This document shows, in pieces, positions 33,485 through 44,688 of a stretch of 64,000 bases of DNA (position 1 is its first letter; each line of letters begins with the position of its first letter). Both the position numbers and the translations under genes were made by a program. Source of the DNA: Capra hircus (lineage: Eukaryota; Chordata; Mammalia; Artiodactyla; Bovidae); contig NC_030811.1 of NCBI RefSeq assembly GCF_001704415.2, positions 51,077,591 to 51,141,590 on the forward strand. Direction: 5' to 3'. The notes below the pieces were generated by a model. It was given only the letters and a program-made list of their open reading frames with translations. It made no database searches and was not told the origin of the DNA.

Positions 33485-33830
33485 AAATTTTAAATATTAC
33501 TATTGAGACCTGACTATGTGCCAGACACTTTGCTAAGCAAGCATTAACTCATTTAATCATCAGTTTCCCAGGTGGTGCTTGTGGTAAAGAATCCACCTGC
33601 CAATGCAGGAGATGTAAGAGACGCCTGTCTCAGGAAGATCCCCTGGATGAGGGCATGGCAACTCACTCCAGTATTCTGGACACATCTGAAGCAACTTAGC
33701 ATGCATTATTATCCTACCTTATAGAGGCCTCTACAAGGTTAACTTGTTTAAAGCTAGGCAGTTAGCAAGTGGGAAATTGGAATCCAGCTCCTCTAACCCT
33801 AGAGACACGCTCTTTTTGAGCATTCTGACT
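33485..33830 (-). mobile_element. MIR SINE, split by Bov-tA
   Basis: Left part: GACTATGTGCCAGACACTTT, TTAACTCATTTAATCATC. Right part: ATTATTATCCTACCTTATAG, AAGCTAGGCAGTTAGCAAGT. Together these give the reverse complement of MIR, with the SINE at 33563-33703 between. Confidence 0.72.
33563..33703 (+). mobile_element. Bov-tA SINE, internally deleted
   Basis: Head GTTTCCCAGGTGGTGCTTGT, B-box region shortened, then GTATTCTGGACACATCTGA, showing loss of much of the Bov-A part. Confidence 0.82.
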
Positions 33831-33849
33831 GATACTATAATTAGTATTC

Positions 33850-33975
33850 ATAACTCTGCCTCTCCATTAAAACTGTACACTCCTTGAAATATGGGGTTGT
33901 GTCTTTGCAGCTGTGTAGTTCCAATCTAGCATTGTGTTTTGTGCATAATAGCTGCTCAAATTCCTTAATGAATTA
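33850..33975 (+). mobile_element. L2 LINE 3' end
   Basis: GTACACTCCTTGAAATATGG, CTAGCATTGTGTTTTGTGCA, ATAGCTGCTCAAATTCCTTA and AATGAATT at the end fit the L2 terminus. Confidence 0.6.
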
Positions 33976-36064
33976 ACAGAACAGAGGATGCAGAAGTCTG
34001 ACAACACTTAATAGAGTATAGTTTTCTTACATCACTCTTTTCTTTCCTACTACTCACGTCCCCAGCTCATTAGTATAGATTACAAAAACTGCATATAGTC
34101 CATAGAGCAAAAACTGTGGCTATCTCAGAGCTCCGAGACCCACATCAGCTGAACCATCCTGAGATGTAAAGTGGTAGAAGCACTACACAATGAGCTGCCT
34201 AACGCAGGCTCAGCACTTGAGAGTCAGCTAGAAATACGACCACAGTTTGAGCTCATTTCCACACATCTGGCAACGGTTTTATCTAAGCTGCAAGTATCCC
34301 AGCCCTCCAAGCATTACTACTATAATGTTTATTGAGCAATAACAATTGCTAGATGCAATTCAGAATGTTGAATTGAACATCATCTTTACCCAGGAGACTG
34401 GTAATTTAAATTCAACAGACCTACAGAAACATCTCCTGCCGATACATGTATTCAATAAGCAATGCAGCAGTATTCCTCCAGTGAGTCAAAGCATCCCTGG
34501 ATACTGAGTGAGACATTCTGCAAAGATGCATTAACTCACCCAGGCTGAGAAAGGAGCATTTAGTGTGCTAGAGAAGTGGCTTGTTATACAGACCTTAGTC
34601 CCACGGAAGTTAGTACAGTTTCTCAATGTGATTAATGCTCTGACTAACACAGTTTATGATGTGAGATCAAAGATGTAGCCAAGACTGGCCCTAGAGAAAA
34701 AATGCAAAAGAACTAGAAATATAAATCTCACCTCTCCTAATAGCATCACCTTCTGCTTTCTGGTATGTGCCTTTATTCCACAAAGTCCATCCCATTGCTA
34801 GTTTAACTAATCTCTGCTAAACATTTAACTGGCAATGGGCCAATCAATGCATTATGTTTTAGAGTTAAATTTAATTTTGATCAAAGTAATTCACACACAT
34901 CATTTTAAAAGTAAAACATGACAAAAAGCAGCCCTCTAGCCCAGTCTTTCCCAATCCCTACTTCTGTTTCCTTGTGGTAACCGCTTTCAGTTCTTTTAGC
35001 CATTTCTTTTGGTGTTTACATCAACTTTATAAAAAAATGTGTTTATACAGTTATTTCTTGATTTTTAAAACTTAAACATTATTTGCTTCCTTCTGTAGGA
35101 GAAATTACCTGTCAACATATCCCACGCACCCCTCCCAAATATACATGTATTTGCCCTCTGCCATCTTCCCAACATAAGCACAACATACTTTTAGGTTAAA
35201 TCTATAATTGAAGCTTACCTAAGTATGCATCTCTTAATATTGTTCACAGCTCAGTCATGTAATATGATTATAGTTCTTGATCAACATTTTATTTCCTAAA
35301 TGTTTATACTTTCCTCTGATTTTGGTTGCTTACTTTTCTATACACCTATCAACAGCTCATTCTCAAACGCTCCATTAGAACTGAAAATTCCTCTCAGTGT
35401 AGTCAAACACCTCATGTAAGCTGTGAGTTTAATTTGTTTCTTGGAGACCTCCCTATAGACTCCTCTGTTCTTTCACTATAATCTAGACTAATTGTTTTTG
35501 AGACTGCTGGACATGTAGCACTGGGGCTTCCCTGGGCCATCATCGAGAGAATTCTCTTTGCCTCCCTCCTGTGTCATTAGATTCATTTTTTTTGTATGCC
35601 TTCCTCTCTCTTATTCTACTTATTCTTTCATGGAGCATATCCCTCCATGTTTTGGGGTTTTTTTTTAAAGGTACAGTGGCAGTAACTCTGTGGAGACTTC
35701 ACATACCTGTTGATGCATTTACCCTCATGTTTACAAGGCTATAGAACTTTAGTATGGTGAGCATTTTCTCTCAGAATTTTTATGGCATTTCTCCACTGTT
35801 TTCTAGTTTTCAATATTTAATAGAGAAACTGAGGGCCAATGTAGTTAGTCAATGGTAAAACCAGGTCTCAAGATCACACCTCTCTAATTCTAAGTCCAGG
35901 AATATTTATCCCTTATAATACCCAGTCTCCATTTACTAAAGTATGGAGGGAGAAAATGGAACTACTTCCAATTATTTGAAATTAGATAAAGGGCTCCTTT
36001 GTATACCTAAAGCTTGAGTCAAAGGAGTGAAGTTATAATGGTAAAACAATAATGATACATACTT
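33976..36064. other. Unique sequence, 2.1 kb
   Basis: No recent insertion and no gene. A possible MIR-like core is at 35823-35905 (GAAACTGAGGGCCAATG ... AAGTCCAGG). T-run at 35661-35668. Confidence 0.5.
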
Positions 36065-36077
36065 TATTTGAGGGACA

Positions 36078-36303
36078 TGCATGTGTGCATGTCAAGTTGC
36101 TTCAGTTGTGTCTGACTCCTTGTGACCCCATGGACTGTAGCCCACCAGGCTCCTCTGTCCATGGAATTCGCCAGGCAAGAATAGTAGAGTGGGTTGCCAT
36201 GCCCTCCTCCAGGGGATCTTCCTGACCCAGGGATCAAACCCATGTCTCCTGCAGCTCCTGTATTACAGGCGAATTCTTTACCACCAAGCCACCAGGGAAG
36301 TTC
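36078..36303 (-). mobile_element. Bov-tA SINE
   Basis: Complete copy with reverse-complement tRNA head (CCACCAAGCCACCAGGGAAG). Flanks TATTTGAGGGACA (36065-36077) and TATTTGAGAGACA (36304-36316) form a 13-bp duplication with one mismatch. Confidence 0.92.
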
Positions 36304-36316
36304 TATTTGAGAGACA

Positions 36317-37011
36317 GGATCCCTCAAATCACAGGGCACAACTTCTAATTCTACCCAATGTGCCAAGCTGGTAGCATGCCCTAAAGTTTCTGGGGACTCC
36401 AGAAAGTAAGCTTTGGAAGGCAATTCTCCATGGGTCTCTCACATTTCTACCTGCCTTATAAGTAGAAGCACTGACTGCCTTTGTTCCCAACTACATTTTT
36501 CAGAAGGTATGTGCAGCAAATATCCATGGGAGATGTAGATCACATATCACTCTGAAGCAAAGGGCAGGTTTGTTTTCATCCCTGGAAGACAGAAATAATG
36601 TCTCCTGGAGGAAGAGGCAGACATGCCTACTACCACTGTAAACAGTTTGGGTTCCTAAACTCAGGATACTTCTCATTGCATGTGTAGATATCACCTGATC
36701 CTCTTCACATTGCCCAGCCAGAGTCAAGGCTCAGACAACAGACATAAATGCTGATACTCTGGCTACTGCTAGTGCTATGAGTCATAAACTGTCCTTGGTT
36801 TCTGACCCAGGAATATCATATCTTCCTTCTGCCAGTACCCATGAAACTGGCAGACTCAATTGTTAGTTTCCAAGTAGGATAAAATTCAGACCCTTTTCAA
36901 TTCTTGAGAGAAAGAGATCCAAAATATATAGGAGAAATATCTGGGTGAATATATAAATTTAAAAGAATTTCCTATAAAAAATTTTGGCTTGGGAATATAG
37001 AATTCAAATCC
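36317..37011. other. Unique sequence
   Basis: No gene or repeat recognised. Confidence 0.5.
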
Positions 37012-37020
37012 AACTATAGT

Positions 37021-37260
37021 ATTCAGTTCAGTTCAGTTGCTCAGTCATGTCCGATTCTTTGTGACCCCAGGGACTGCAGCACACCAGGCCTCCCTGTCCA
37101 TCACCAACTCCTGGAGTTCACTCAAACTCATCTCCATTGAGTTGGTGATGCCATTCAACCACCTCATCCTCTGTCGTCCCCTTTTCCTCCTCCCCTCAAT
37201 CTTTCCCAGTATCAGGGTCTTTTCAAATGAGTCATTTCTTCACATCAGGTGGCCAAAGTA
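37021..37260 (-). mobile_element. BovB 3' end, 240 bp
   Basis: ACTGA tail at left (as TTCAGTTCAG), body to TCACATCAGGTGGCCAAAGTA. Flanked by AACTATAGT at 37012-37020 and 37261-37269. Confidence 0.9.
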
Positions 37261-37269
37261 AACTATAGT

Positions 37270-38039
37270 GTAGGAGTCTAGAAATTAAATATACTTGAAA
37301 TTTGGCTTCAACAAGCTACATATTTTTGCAGTGCACCTAAAATGCCTCTGTGTTTCTTATTAGTATTCGATATTTCTATGGTCAAGTGTTCTCTATATTT
37401 TTTTTGCAGAGTTCTTCACAAAATATTTATTCCCTAAGACATGACCATTTGGGAGGTAGCAGGAAAAGGGATCTCTTATAATTAACTAAAGTCTTTAAGG
37501 GCTATTTTTATTTTATCTGTAGACCCAAAACACAATAAAATCTCTCAAATGTCTTAGAAACCCTTAATTAAGCTAAACTGTAATACCAGGAAATATTTGC
37601 TGAATACATGGCCTGATCTGCTTTTGGGATTATTAGCAACACATATTAAATGCATTAAAGAATGTGAATTGAACTCTGACCTTTTAAAGTGCTTTATGAT
37701 CAGTATTACTGCAAGTTAATCCTCATCATCACATCACATGAAAACTACCCAGAATAAAACACCATGTCAAGAAGAAAATACCTCTTTGCCATCATGCAAT
37801 ATGCAGTTCTGATCCAATGAGAAAGAACAGTTCAGAGTCTAGAGTATATGAAAACAAATCCCTAAAACCCTTTTATTCTAAAAAGTTCATTTATTGTGCT
37901 GTCAGCTCCCAAAGTCATCCTGGTATGCAGATCACCTAAGAGAACCATAGGAAGTTTGATGGTCTGTGATAGACCATAATAGCATTATGACAAACTTCTG
38001 CCAGAGCTGCAGAAAAGGGGGAAGAACGCAGATTGCAGA
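37270..38039. other. Unique sequence
   Basis: AT-rich; nothing recognised. Confidence 0.5.
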
Positions 38040-38240
38040 TTAGGAGAATGCTATTCAAATTCTGGCTCCACTCTGACCAGTCATGAAGCTTGGGGTATAT
38101 GTATTTTTCTGACCTCAACTTCCTTGTCTGAAAACGGGCTTTGGTTATGGCCAACACCATCATTTTGAGGATCACAAAACAATGGTATGCATACATGTCT
38201 GGCACATAAAAGCCTCCTAATAAATATTCATTGAATCCAA
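38040..38240 (+). mobile_element. MIR SINE
   Basis: CAAATTCTGGCTCCACTCTG, CCTCAACTTCCTTGTCTGAA, GTCTGGCACATAAAAGCC and AATAAATATTCATTGAATC give the MIR order. Confidence 0.68.
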
Positions 38241-38703
38241 ATTGCAGAGTAGACCTGGAGCAGTCCTAGGTTTTCCAGATTACAATAATATAGGATCCTC
38301 AGACTTTGTCTACTTTAAATGAGACAATTTTTCCTTATATCAAGTGTTTCCTTAAGTAGGCTATGAGGAAACAGTTAATGTTTCTAAACCAGGGAATGAC
38401 AGCTTAAGGAAAGTCACTCTAAAGGCAAAGAGTAAGACAACTTGGTGGCAGTTAGAGAGTGCAGCAAGAAAGACCAGTTAGGAGGTGATGTAAATATTTC
38501 AGAGCACAGGCATCAGACAGTCAAGTAATGGGGATAGTACTGATGAACCTGATAAGAAGTAAAAAAAATCTCTGACTGGTGATTAACCACTCAGAGAAAG
38601 AGAGTTTACCCTTAAGATGATAGTGCGTTTATTATACATTAGTCCCACTAATCAGTTCACAGAACAATTCTTTCAGGTAGATAAATTGATATTTTTACTT
38701 ACT
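38241..38703. other. Unique sequence
   Basis: No gene or confident repeat. Confidence 0.5.
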
Positions 38704-38715
38704 GTTCCTAATAAT

Positions 38716-38985
38716 GCTGCCACTAAGTCGCTTCAGTCGCGTCTGACCCTGCGTGACCCCATAGACGGCAGCCTACCAGGCTCCCCTATCCCTGGAATTC
38801 TCTAGGCAAGAATACTGGAGTGGGTTGCTATTTCCTTCTCCAATGCATGAAAGTGAAAAGTGAAAGTGAAGTCGCTCAGTCGTGTCCGACTCTTAGTGAC
38901 CCCATGGACTGCAGCCTACCAGGCTCTTCCATCCATGGGATTTTCCAGGCAAGAGTACTGGAGTGGGGTGCCATTGCCTTCTCCC
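38716..38985 (+). mobile_element. Full-length Bov-A2 SINE
   Basis: Dimer with GCATGAAAGTGAAAAGTGAA linker. Exact 12-bp GTTCCTAATAAT flanks (38704-38715, 38986-38997). Confidence 0.95.
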
Positions 38986-38997
38986 GTTCCTAATAAT

Positions 38998-40194
38998 ATG
39001 TATCTAAAAATGAATCTTGATTTAAAACAGACACTTTTAAGTAAAGTTTATTTATTTATTATAACACAAACTCCTCAGTTCTGAGGGGAATAGAAAAATC
39101 ATCGTGAAAGGACAAGATATGGCGTTTAGTGAAACAAAGTCAATGTTTTGGCTTCAGCTTTTAGTTAATAAACATGGTTTAGTTTATAAGCACGTTAATA
39201 AATTTTTATATAATTAAAATAGGAAATGGACTAAGAATAGCAATACAATGAGTTTTCTGTTACAGGTTTGTATGACTGCCCACCAGTTGCAGGGAATCGT
39301 GGCTAATGTTTCAGGTTATACAGTACAGAAGAAATCAGCTCATTATTTGTCTCACTCATGACTGGAAACTCATCCTCTCAAATATTGCCATGATTTTCAG
39401 AAAGCAAGACCATTTAGGTTTGCCATCTCAGGGGCTATTAAGAAATATTGGGTGGATATTACTAGACTCAAGTGCTTGTTTACTTCTTTCATTTTTCTCT
39501 TTGCTGACCAAGGGAAATTACAAATCATTATGTGCAACTGTGCCATCATTACAGATTTATGAGAGAAATAAATGACTTCTTTGATGGGTTTAAGAGTATA
39601 GAAGCCCTAAGTAGATGCTTTCTACAAAACATTATTCCATTTCTCACTCCCAAATCTGATCTCTAGCAAACTCTCTCTTTCCTTTGGAACCACTAGTCCT
39701 GATGCAGAGAAAGCAGCTTTTTTAAAAGTTTGTTTCATATAACCTACTACTACAATATAAAATTCTTCAAAGAAATCATGACTGTATTTGATATTCATTT
39801 TCTTAAGGGCAAAATAAGTTTCATGGAAACTGCCAGCTCCCTAATGATTAAACAAGGAGTACAAAAGCTCATGAATGGTAAACCATGCCCCCCAGAGTAT
39901 GACAGTTTTAATCAGTTATATCTCAAACAGTGAGGAATAACTAAACATTTTAAAATATGGAATTCTCAAACAGAAACTGGGAAGAGTTCCACCTAACAAG
40001 ATCATATTTCAAACATATTCCAACTGAACAACGATTACACATGGTTGTAGTAAATTTTTACACAGTCTTGATCATGTAGCATAAGAAAGCCAGTGATTTG
40101 TAAGGCAACCGATCAAGCTTGCCAACAAAGCCAAGTCTTCTCATTACTAGAATAAACATGAGATAAATTGATATGAAAAGAGGAGTATGGTAGA
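38998..40194. other. Unique sequence
   Basis: 1.2 kb; short open frames only, none with coding character. Confidence 0.5.
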
Positions 40195-40200
40195 TTGTTC

Positions 40201-43010
40201 CTTTCTGCTGGGTCCTTTTTCTGACCCAGAACACAAACAGTTCTGTTTGTGCCCTCTAAGAGCCTGTTTCCCCACTCTTGTATAAGTTCTGGTGGCTCTA
40301 TGGTAGGGTTAATGGCGGTCTCCTCCAAGAGGGCTTGTGCCATACCCAGGTCTGCTGCACCCGAAGCCCCTGCCCTTGCCCCTCCCCCTGTGGCAGTCCA
40401 CTGCTGACCTTCACCTCCTCAGGAGACACTCAGACATAGTTCTGTCTCAGTCTCTGTGGGGTTTCTGGGCCCTGGTGCACACAAGTTGAGCATCTCTGGC
40501 GGGTATGGGGTTTGATTCTAAAGGTGATTTTGCCCCTACTACTGTCTTGCTGGGGCTTCTCCTTTGCCCTTGGATGTGGGGTACTTCCTCAAAGTTGCTC
40601 TAGCACCGCACAGCTGCCACTCCAGTACCTACCAACTTGCTGATGGATGCCCTTGGATGTAGAGTATGAACAAATCTGGGCAAAGGCTAATAGAGTTTTG
40701 CCAAGAAAATGCACTGGTCATAGCAAACACTCTCTTCCAACAACAAAAGAGAAGATGCTACACTTGTACCAGATGGTCAATACCAAAATCAGATTGAGTA
40801 TATTCTTTGTAGCCAAAGAAGGAGAAGCTATATACAGTCAGCAAAAACAAGACCAGGAGCTGACTGTGGCTCAGATCATGAACTCCTTATTGACAAATTC
40901 AGACTTAAATTGAAGAAAGTAGGGAAAACCACTAGACCATTCAGGTATGACCTAAATCATATCCCTTATGATTATACAGTGGAAATGAGAAATAGATTCA
41001 AGGGATTAGATCTGATAGACAGAGTGCCTGAAGAACTATGGACAGAGGTTTGTGACATTATACAGGAGGCAGTTCTCAAGACCATTCCCAAGAAAAAGAA
41101 ATGCAAAAAGGCAAAATGGTTGTCTGAGGAGGCCTTACAATAGCTGTGAAGAGAAGAGAAGCCAAAAGCAAAGGAGAAAAGGAAAGATATACCCATTTGA
41201 ATGCAGAGTTCCAAAGAATAGCAAGGAGAGATAAGAAAGCCTTCCTCAGTGATCAGTGCAAAGAAATAGAGGAAAACAATAGAATGGGAAAGACTAGAGA
41301 TCTCTTCAAGAAAATTAGAGATACCAAGGGAATATTTCATGTAAAGATGGTCACAACAAAGGACAGAAATGGCAGGGACTTAACAGAAGCAGAAGATATT
41401 AAGAGGTGGCAAGAATACACAGAAGAATTATACAAAAAAGATCTTCACAACCCACATAACCAGGATGGTGTGATCACTCACACAGAGCTAGACATCCTGG
41501 AATGTGAAGTCAAGTGGGCCTTAGGAAGCATCATTATGAACAAAGTTGGTGGAGATGATGGAATTCCAGTTGAGCTATTTCAAATTCTAACCGATGATGC
41601 TGTGAAAGTGCTACACTCAATATGCTAGCAAATTTGGAAAACTCAGCAGTGGCCATGGGACTGGAAAAGGTCAGTTTTCATTCCAATCCCAAAGAAAGGC
41701 AATGCCAAAGCATGCTCAAACTACCGCACAATTGCACTCATTACACATTAGCAAAGTGATGCTCAAAATTCTCTAAGCCAGGCTTCAATAGTACATGAAC
41801 CATGAACTTCCCAATGTTCAAGCTGGATTTAGAAAAGGCAGAGGAACCAGAGATGAAATTGTGAACATCCGTTGGATCATCAAAAAAGCAAGAGACTTCC
41901 AGAAAAACATCTATTTCTGCTTTATTGTCTATGCCAAAGCCTTTGACTGTGTGGATCACAATAAACTGTGGAAAATTCTGAAAGAGATGGGAATACCAGA
42001 CCACCTGACTTGCCTCTTGAGAAACCTATATGCAGGTCAGGAAGCCACAGTTAGAACTGGACATGGAACAACAGACTGGTTCCAAATAGGAAAAGGAGTA
42101 CGTCAAGGCTGTATATTGTCACCCTGCTTATTTAACTTATATGCACAGTACATCATGAGAAATGCTGGGCTGGAAGAAGCACAAGCTGGAATCAAGATTG
42201 CCGGGAGAAATATTAATAACCTCAGATAAACAGATGACACCATCCTTATGGCAGAAAGTGAAGAGGAACTAAAGAGCCTCTTGATGAAAGTGAAAGAGGA
42301 CAGTGAAAAAGTTGGCTTAAAGCTCAACATTCAGAAAACTAAGATCATGGCATCTGGTCCCATCACTTCATGGGAAATAGATGGGGAAACAGTGGAAACA
42401 GTGTCAGACTTTATTTTGGGGGGGCTCCAAAATCACTGCAGATGGTGACTGCAGCCATTAAATTAAAAGACGCTTACTCCTTGGAAGGAAAGTTGTAACC
42501 AACCTGGATAGCATTCTCAAAAGCAGAGACATTATTTTGTGAACAAAGGTCCATCTAGTCAAGGCTATGGTTTTTCCAGTGGTCATGTATGGATGTGAGA
42601 GTTGGATTATAAAGAAAGCTGAGCACCGAAGAATTGATGCTTTTGAACTGTGGTGTCGGAGAAGACTCTTAAGAGTCCCTTGGACTGCAAGGAGATCCAA
42701 CCAGTCCATTCTAAAGGAGATTGCTCCTGGGTGTTCTTTGGAAGGAATGATGCTAAAGCTGAAACTCCAGTACTTTGGCCACCTCATGCGAAGAGTTGAT
42801 TCATTGGAAAAGACTCTGATGCTGAGAGGGATTGAGGGCAGGAGGAGAAGGGGACGACAGAGGATGAGACTGGCTGGATGGCATCACCGACTCGATGGAC
42901 ATGAGTTTGAGTGAACTCCGGGAGTTGATGATGAACAGAGAGGACTGGCGTGCTGCAATTCATGGGGTCACAAAGAGTGGGACACAACTGAGTGACTGAA
43001 CTGAACTGAA
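40201..43010 (+). mobile_element. BovB with inverted 5' part
   Basis: 40201-40668 is BovB 5' UTR on the minus strand (reverse complement reads GGTATGGCACAAGCCCTCTT). At about 40672 the orientation flips and the coding region runs plus from the end of the endonuclease (GGGCAAAGGCTAATAGAG) to the ACTGA tail at 43010. The endonuclease part between is absent. TTGTTC occurs at both outer edges (40195-40200, 43012-43017), a weak duplication. This layout fits twin priming of one insertion. Confidence 0.82.
40672..42914 (+). pseudogene. BovB endonuclease-end and RT ORF, broken into six frames
   Basis: Fragments in order: endonuclease C-terminus (NTLFQQQKRRCYT-like, 40672-40913); linker (VEMRNRFKGLDLIDRVPEELW, 40910-41143); KRREAKSKGEKERYTHLNAEF to VEL/FQILTDDAVKV (41146-41628); RT motifs A and B (41795-42229); after motif C (42248-42448); C-terminal YGCESWIIKKAEHRRIDAFE (42567-42914). 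Motif A reads FIVYAKAFD, losing the catalytic Asp to Val, and the YADD codons are hit by TAA near 42227. Lesions include TAG at 41142 and 41626. Dead copy. Confidence 0.88.
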
Positions 43011-43076
43011 TTTGTTCAAAGTCACTTCTATTGTACACTTTAAAGGGCCACTGAGAAAAAAGAAGTAAATCACTGT

Positions 43077-43230
43077 GATCTGGCCTCCCAGTGCAGGGGG
43101 TGTGGGCTGGGGAGCTAAAATCCCAGAGGCTTCATGGCTAAAAGACAAAACCCATAAAACAGAAACAATGCTGTAACAAATTCAATAAAGACTTTTAAAA
43201 TGGTCCACGTCAAAAAAAAAAAAAAAACAC
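43077..43230 (+). mobile_element. CHR-type SINE
   Basis: CTGGCCTCCCAGTGCAGGGG, GGCTTCATGGCTAAAAGACA, ATTCAATAAAGACTTTTAAA and ATGGTCCACGTC plus a long A tail (43212-43227). Confidence 0.75.
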
Positions 43231-43294
43231 CAAAAAAACCTTTTTTTAAAAAAAGGATATATTTTCCTTAATAGATTACTTTCAACAGGCCTCA

Positions 43295-43630
43295 GGACCT
43301 TTCTACTTGCTCTTCTGTCTGGCTGGAACACTCCTCTCTCAGACATTCCCATGCTTTCAATATCCCCTTTTGGTGATGCCCTTCCTGAGCACTCTTATTA
43401 AAATATAAGTTGTTTCCTTTCCCTTCCCTGCTTTATTTTTCTCCATACTTAAAATCTTCAAAGGTACTATATAACTCACTTGTTCAGCTTACTATCTCCC
43501 ACTCCCTATTAGAATGTAAGTTTCATAAAAGCAGACGTTTTCCTCTGTTTTTCTCATTGCTGTATCCAAACACTCAAAAGAATGACAGGTTCATGTTAGG
43601 CCCTCAATAAACATATTCATTGAATGGAGG
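43295..43630 (+). mobile_element. L2 LINE 3' end
   Basis: CTGGCTGGAACACTCCTCTC, GGTGATGCCCTTCCTGAGCA, ATTAGAATGTAAGTTTCATA, CATGTTAGGCCCTCAATAAA and ATTCATTGAATGGA in L2 order. Confidence 0.75.
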
Positions 43631-43983
43631 AAGAAATTATTTTGTTGTTTCACTGTTCTTTGGTATCATATTAGCAGACACTTGTGGTTTTCATTGCCAA
43701 AAAACAAACAGAAAATGTGACCTAATGTAGTATCCTGTTCACAACAGTATTCAGTACTGCCCAGCAGAGGTAAAATTTCAATATGAATCAAGTCACTTGC
43801 TCAGAGCATCTTAAGGAAATAAGAGAACTCCTGCAAAGCTCCTAAGATGATCAACTTGGGTCCCAAAACATAAGATATCATCACCTTTATCTTAGTATTC
43901 ATAACCACAGTATTACAATTGGGCCATAAAATTATCTATCTTCCTAATTCATCCCTTGACTAAATCGGTCACCTCCCAGGATC
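43631..43983. other. Unique sequence
   Basis: Nothing recognised. Confidence 0.5.
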
Positions 43984-44089
43984 AATTCAGTTCAGTTCAG
44001 TCGCTCAGTTGTGTCTGACTCTATGTGACCCCATGAATCGCAGCACGCCAGGCCTCCCTGTCCATCACCAACTCCTGGAGTTCACCCAA
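43984..44089 (-). mobile_element. BovB 3' end, ~105 bp
   Basis: TTCAGTTCAGTTCAGTCGC tail, GACCCCATGAATCGCAGC, ending at GGAGTTCACCC. Only CCCAGG repeats at both edges, so the duplication is uncertain. Confidence 0.85.
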
Positions 44090-44688
44090 ACCCAGGTTAC
44101 AAAGTAGTGAATTCCACAGGTTGGCTATACACTGGGTGAAGAAGTCTTTTCCTTTGCACTTTTAAAATTCTAAATTCATATCAGCCATTAATTCTGCAAA
44201 ATGAGTGACCCTTGTCATAATAGTTGGAAGATATAAAATTAAGTAAATTGACCTTTCAATAAGGATGTCATGTTAGTCATTTTGTATGGTCATGCTCCAT
44301 TTGTCATGTGAACATGTGGCTGTATCGGAAAGTAAGAATAGCTAACTAATTATCTTCATTTTTTTTTTTTCAAGGAACTTACAGTTTATTTGTGTTTATT
44401 TATTTATTTATTTTTAATTTTAAAATCTTTAATTCTTACATGCGTTCCCAAACATGAACCCCCCCCCCCACCTCCCTCCCCATAACATCTCTGTGGGTCA
44501 TCCCCATGCACCAGCCCCAAGCATGCTGTATCCCGCGTCAGACATAGACTGGCGATTCAATTCTTACATGATAGTATACATGTTAGAATGCCATTCTCCC
44601 AAATCATCCCACCCTCTCCCTCTCCCTCTGAGTCCAAAAGTCCGTTATACACATCTGTGTCTTTTTTCCTGTCTTGCATACGGGGTCA

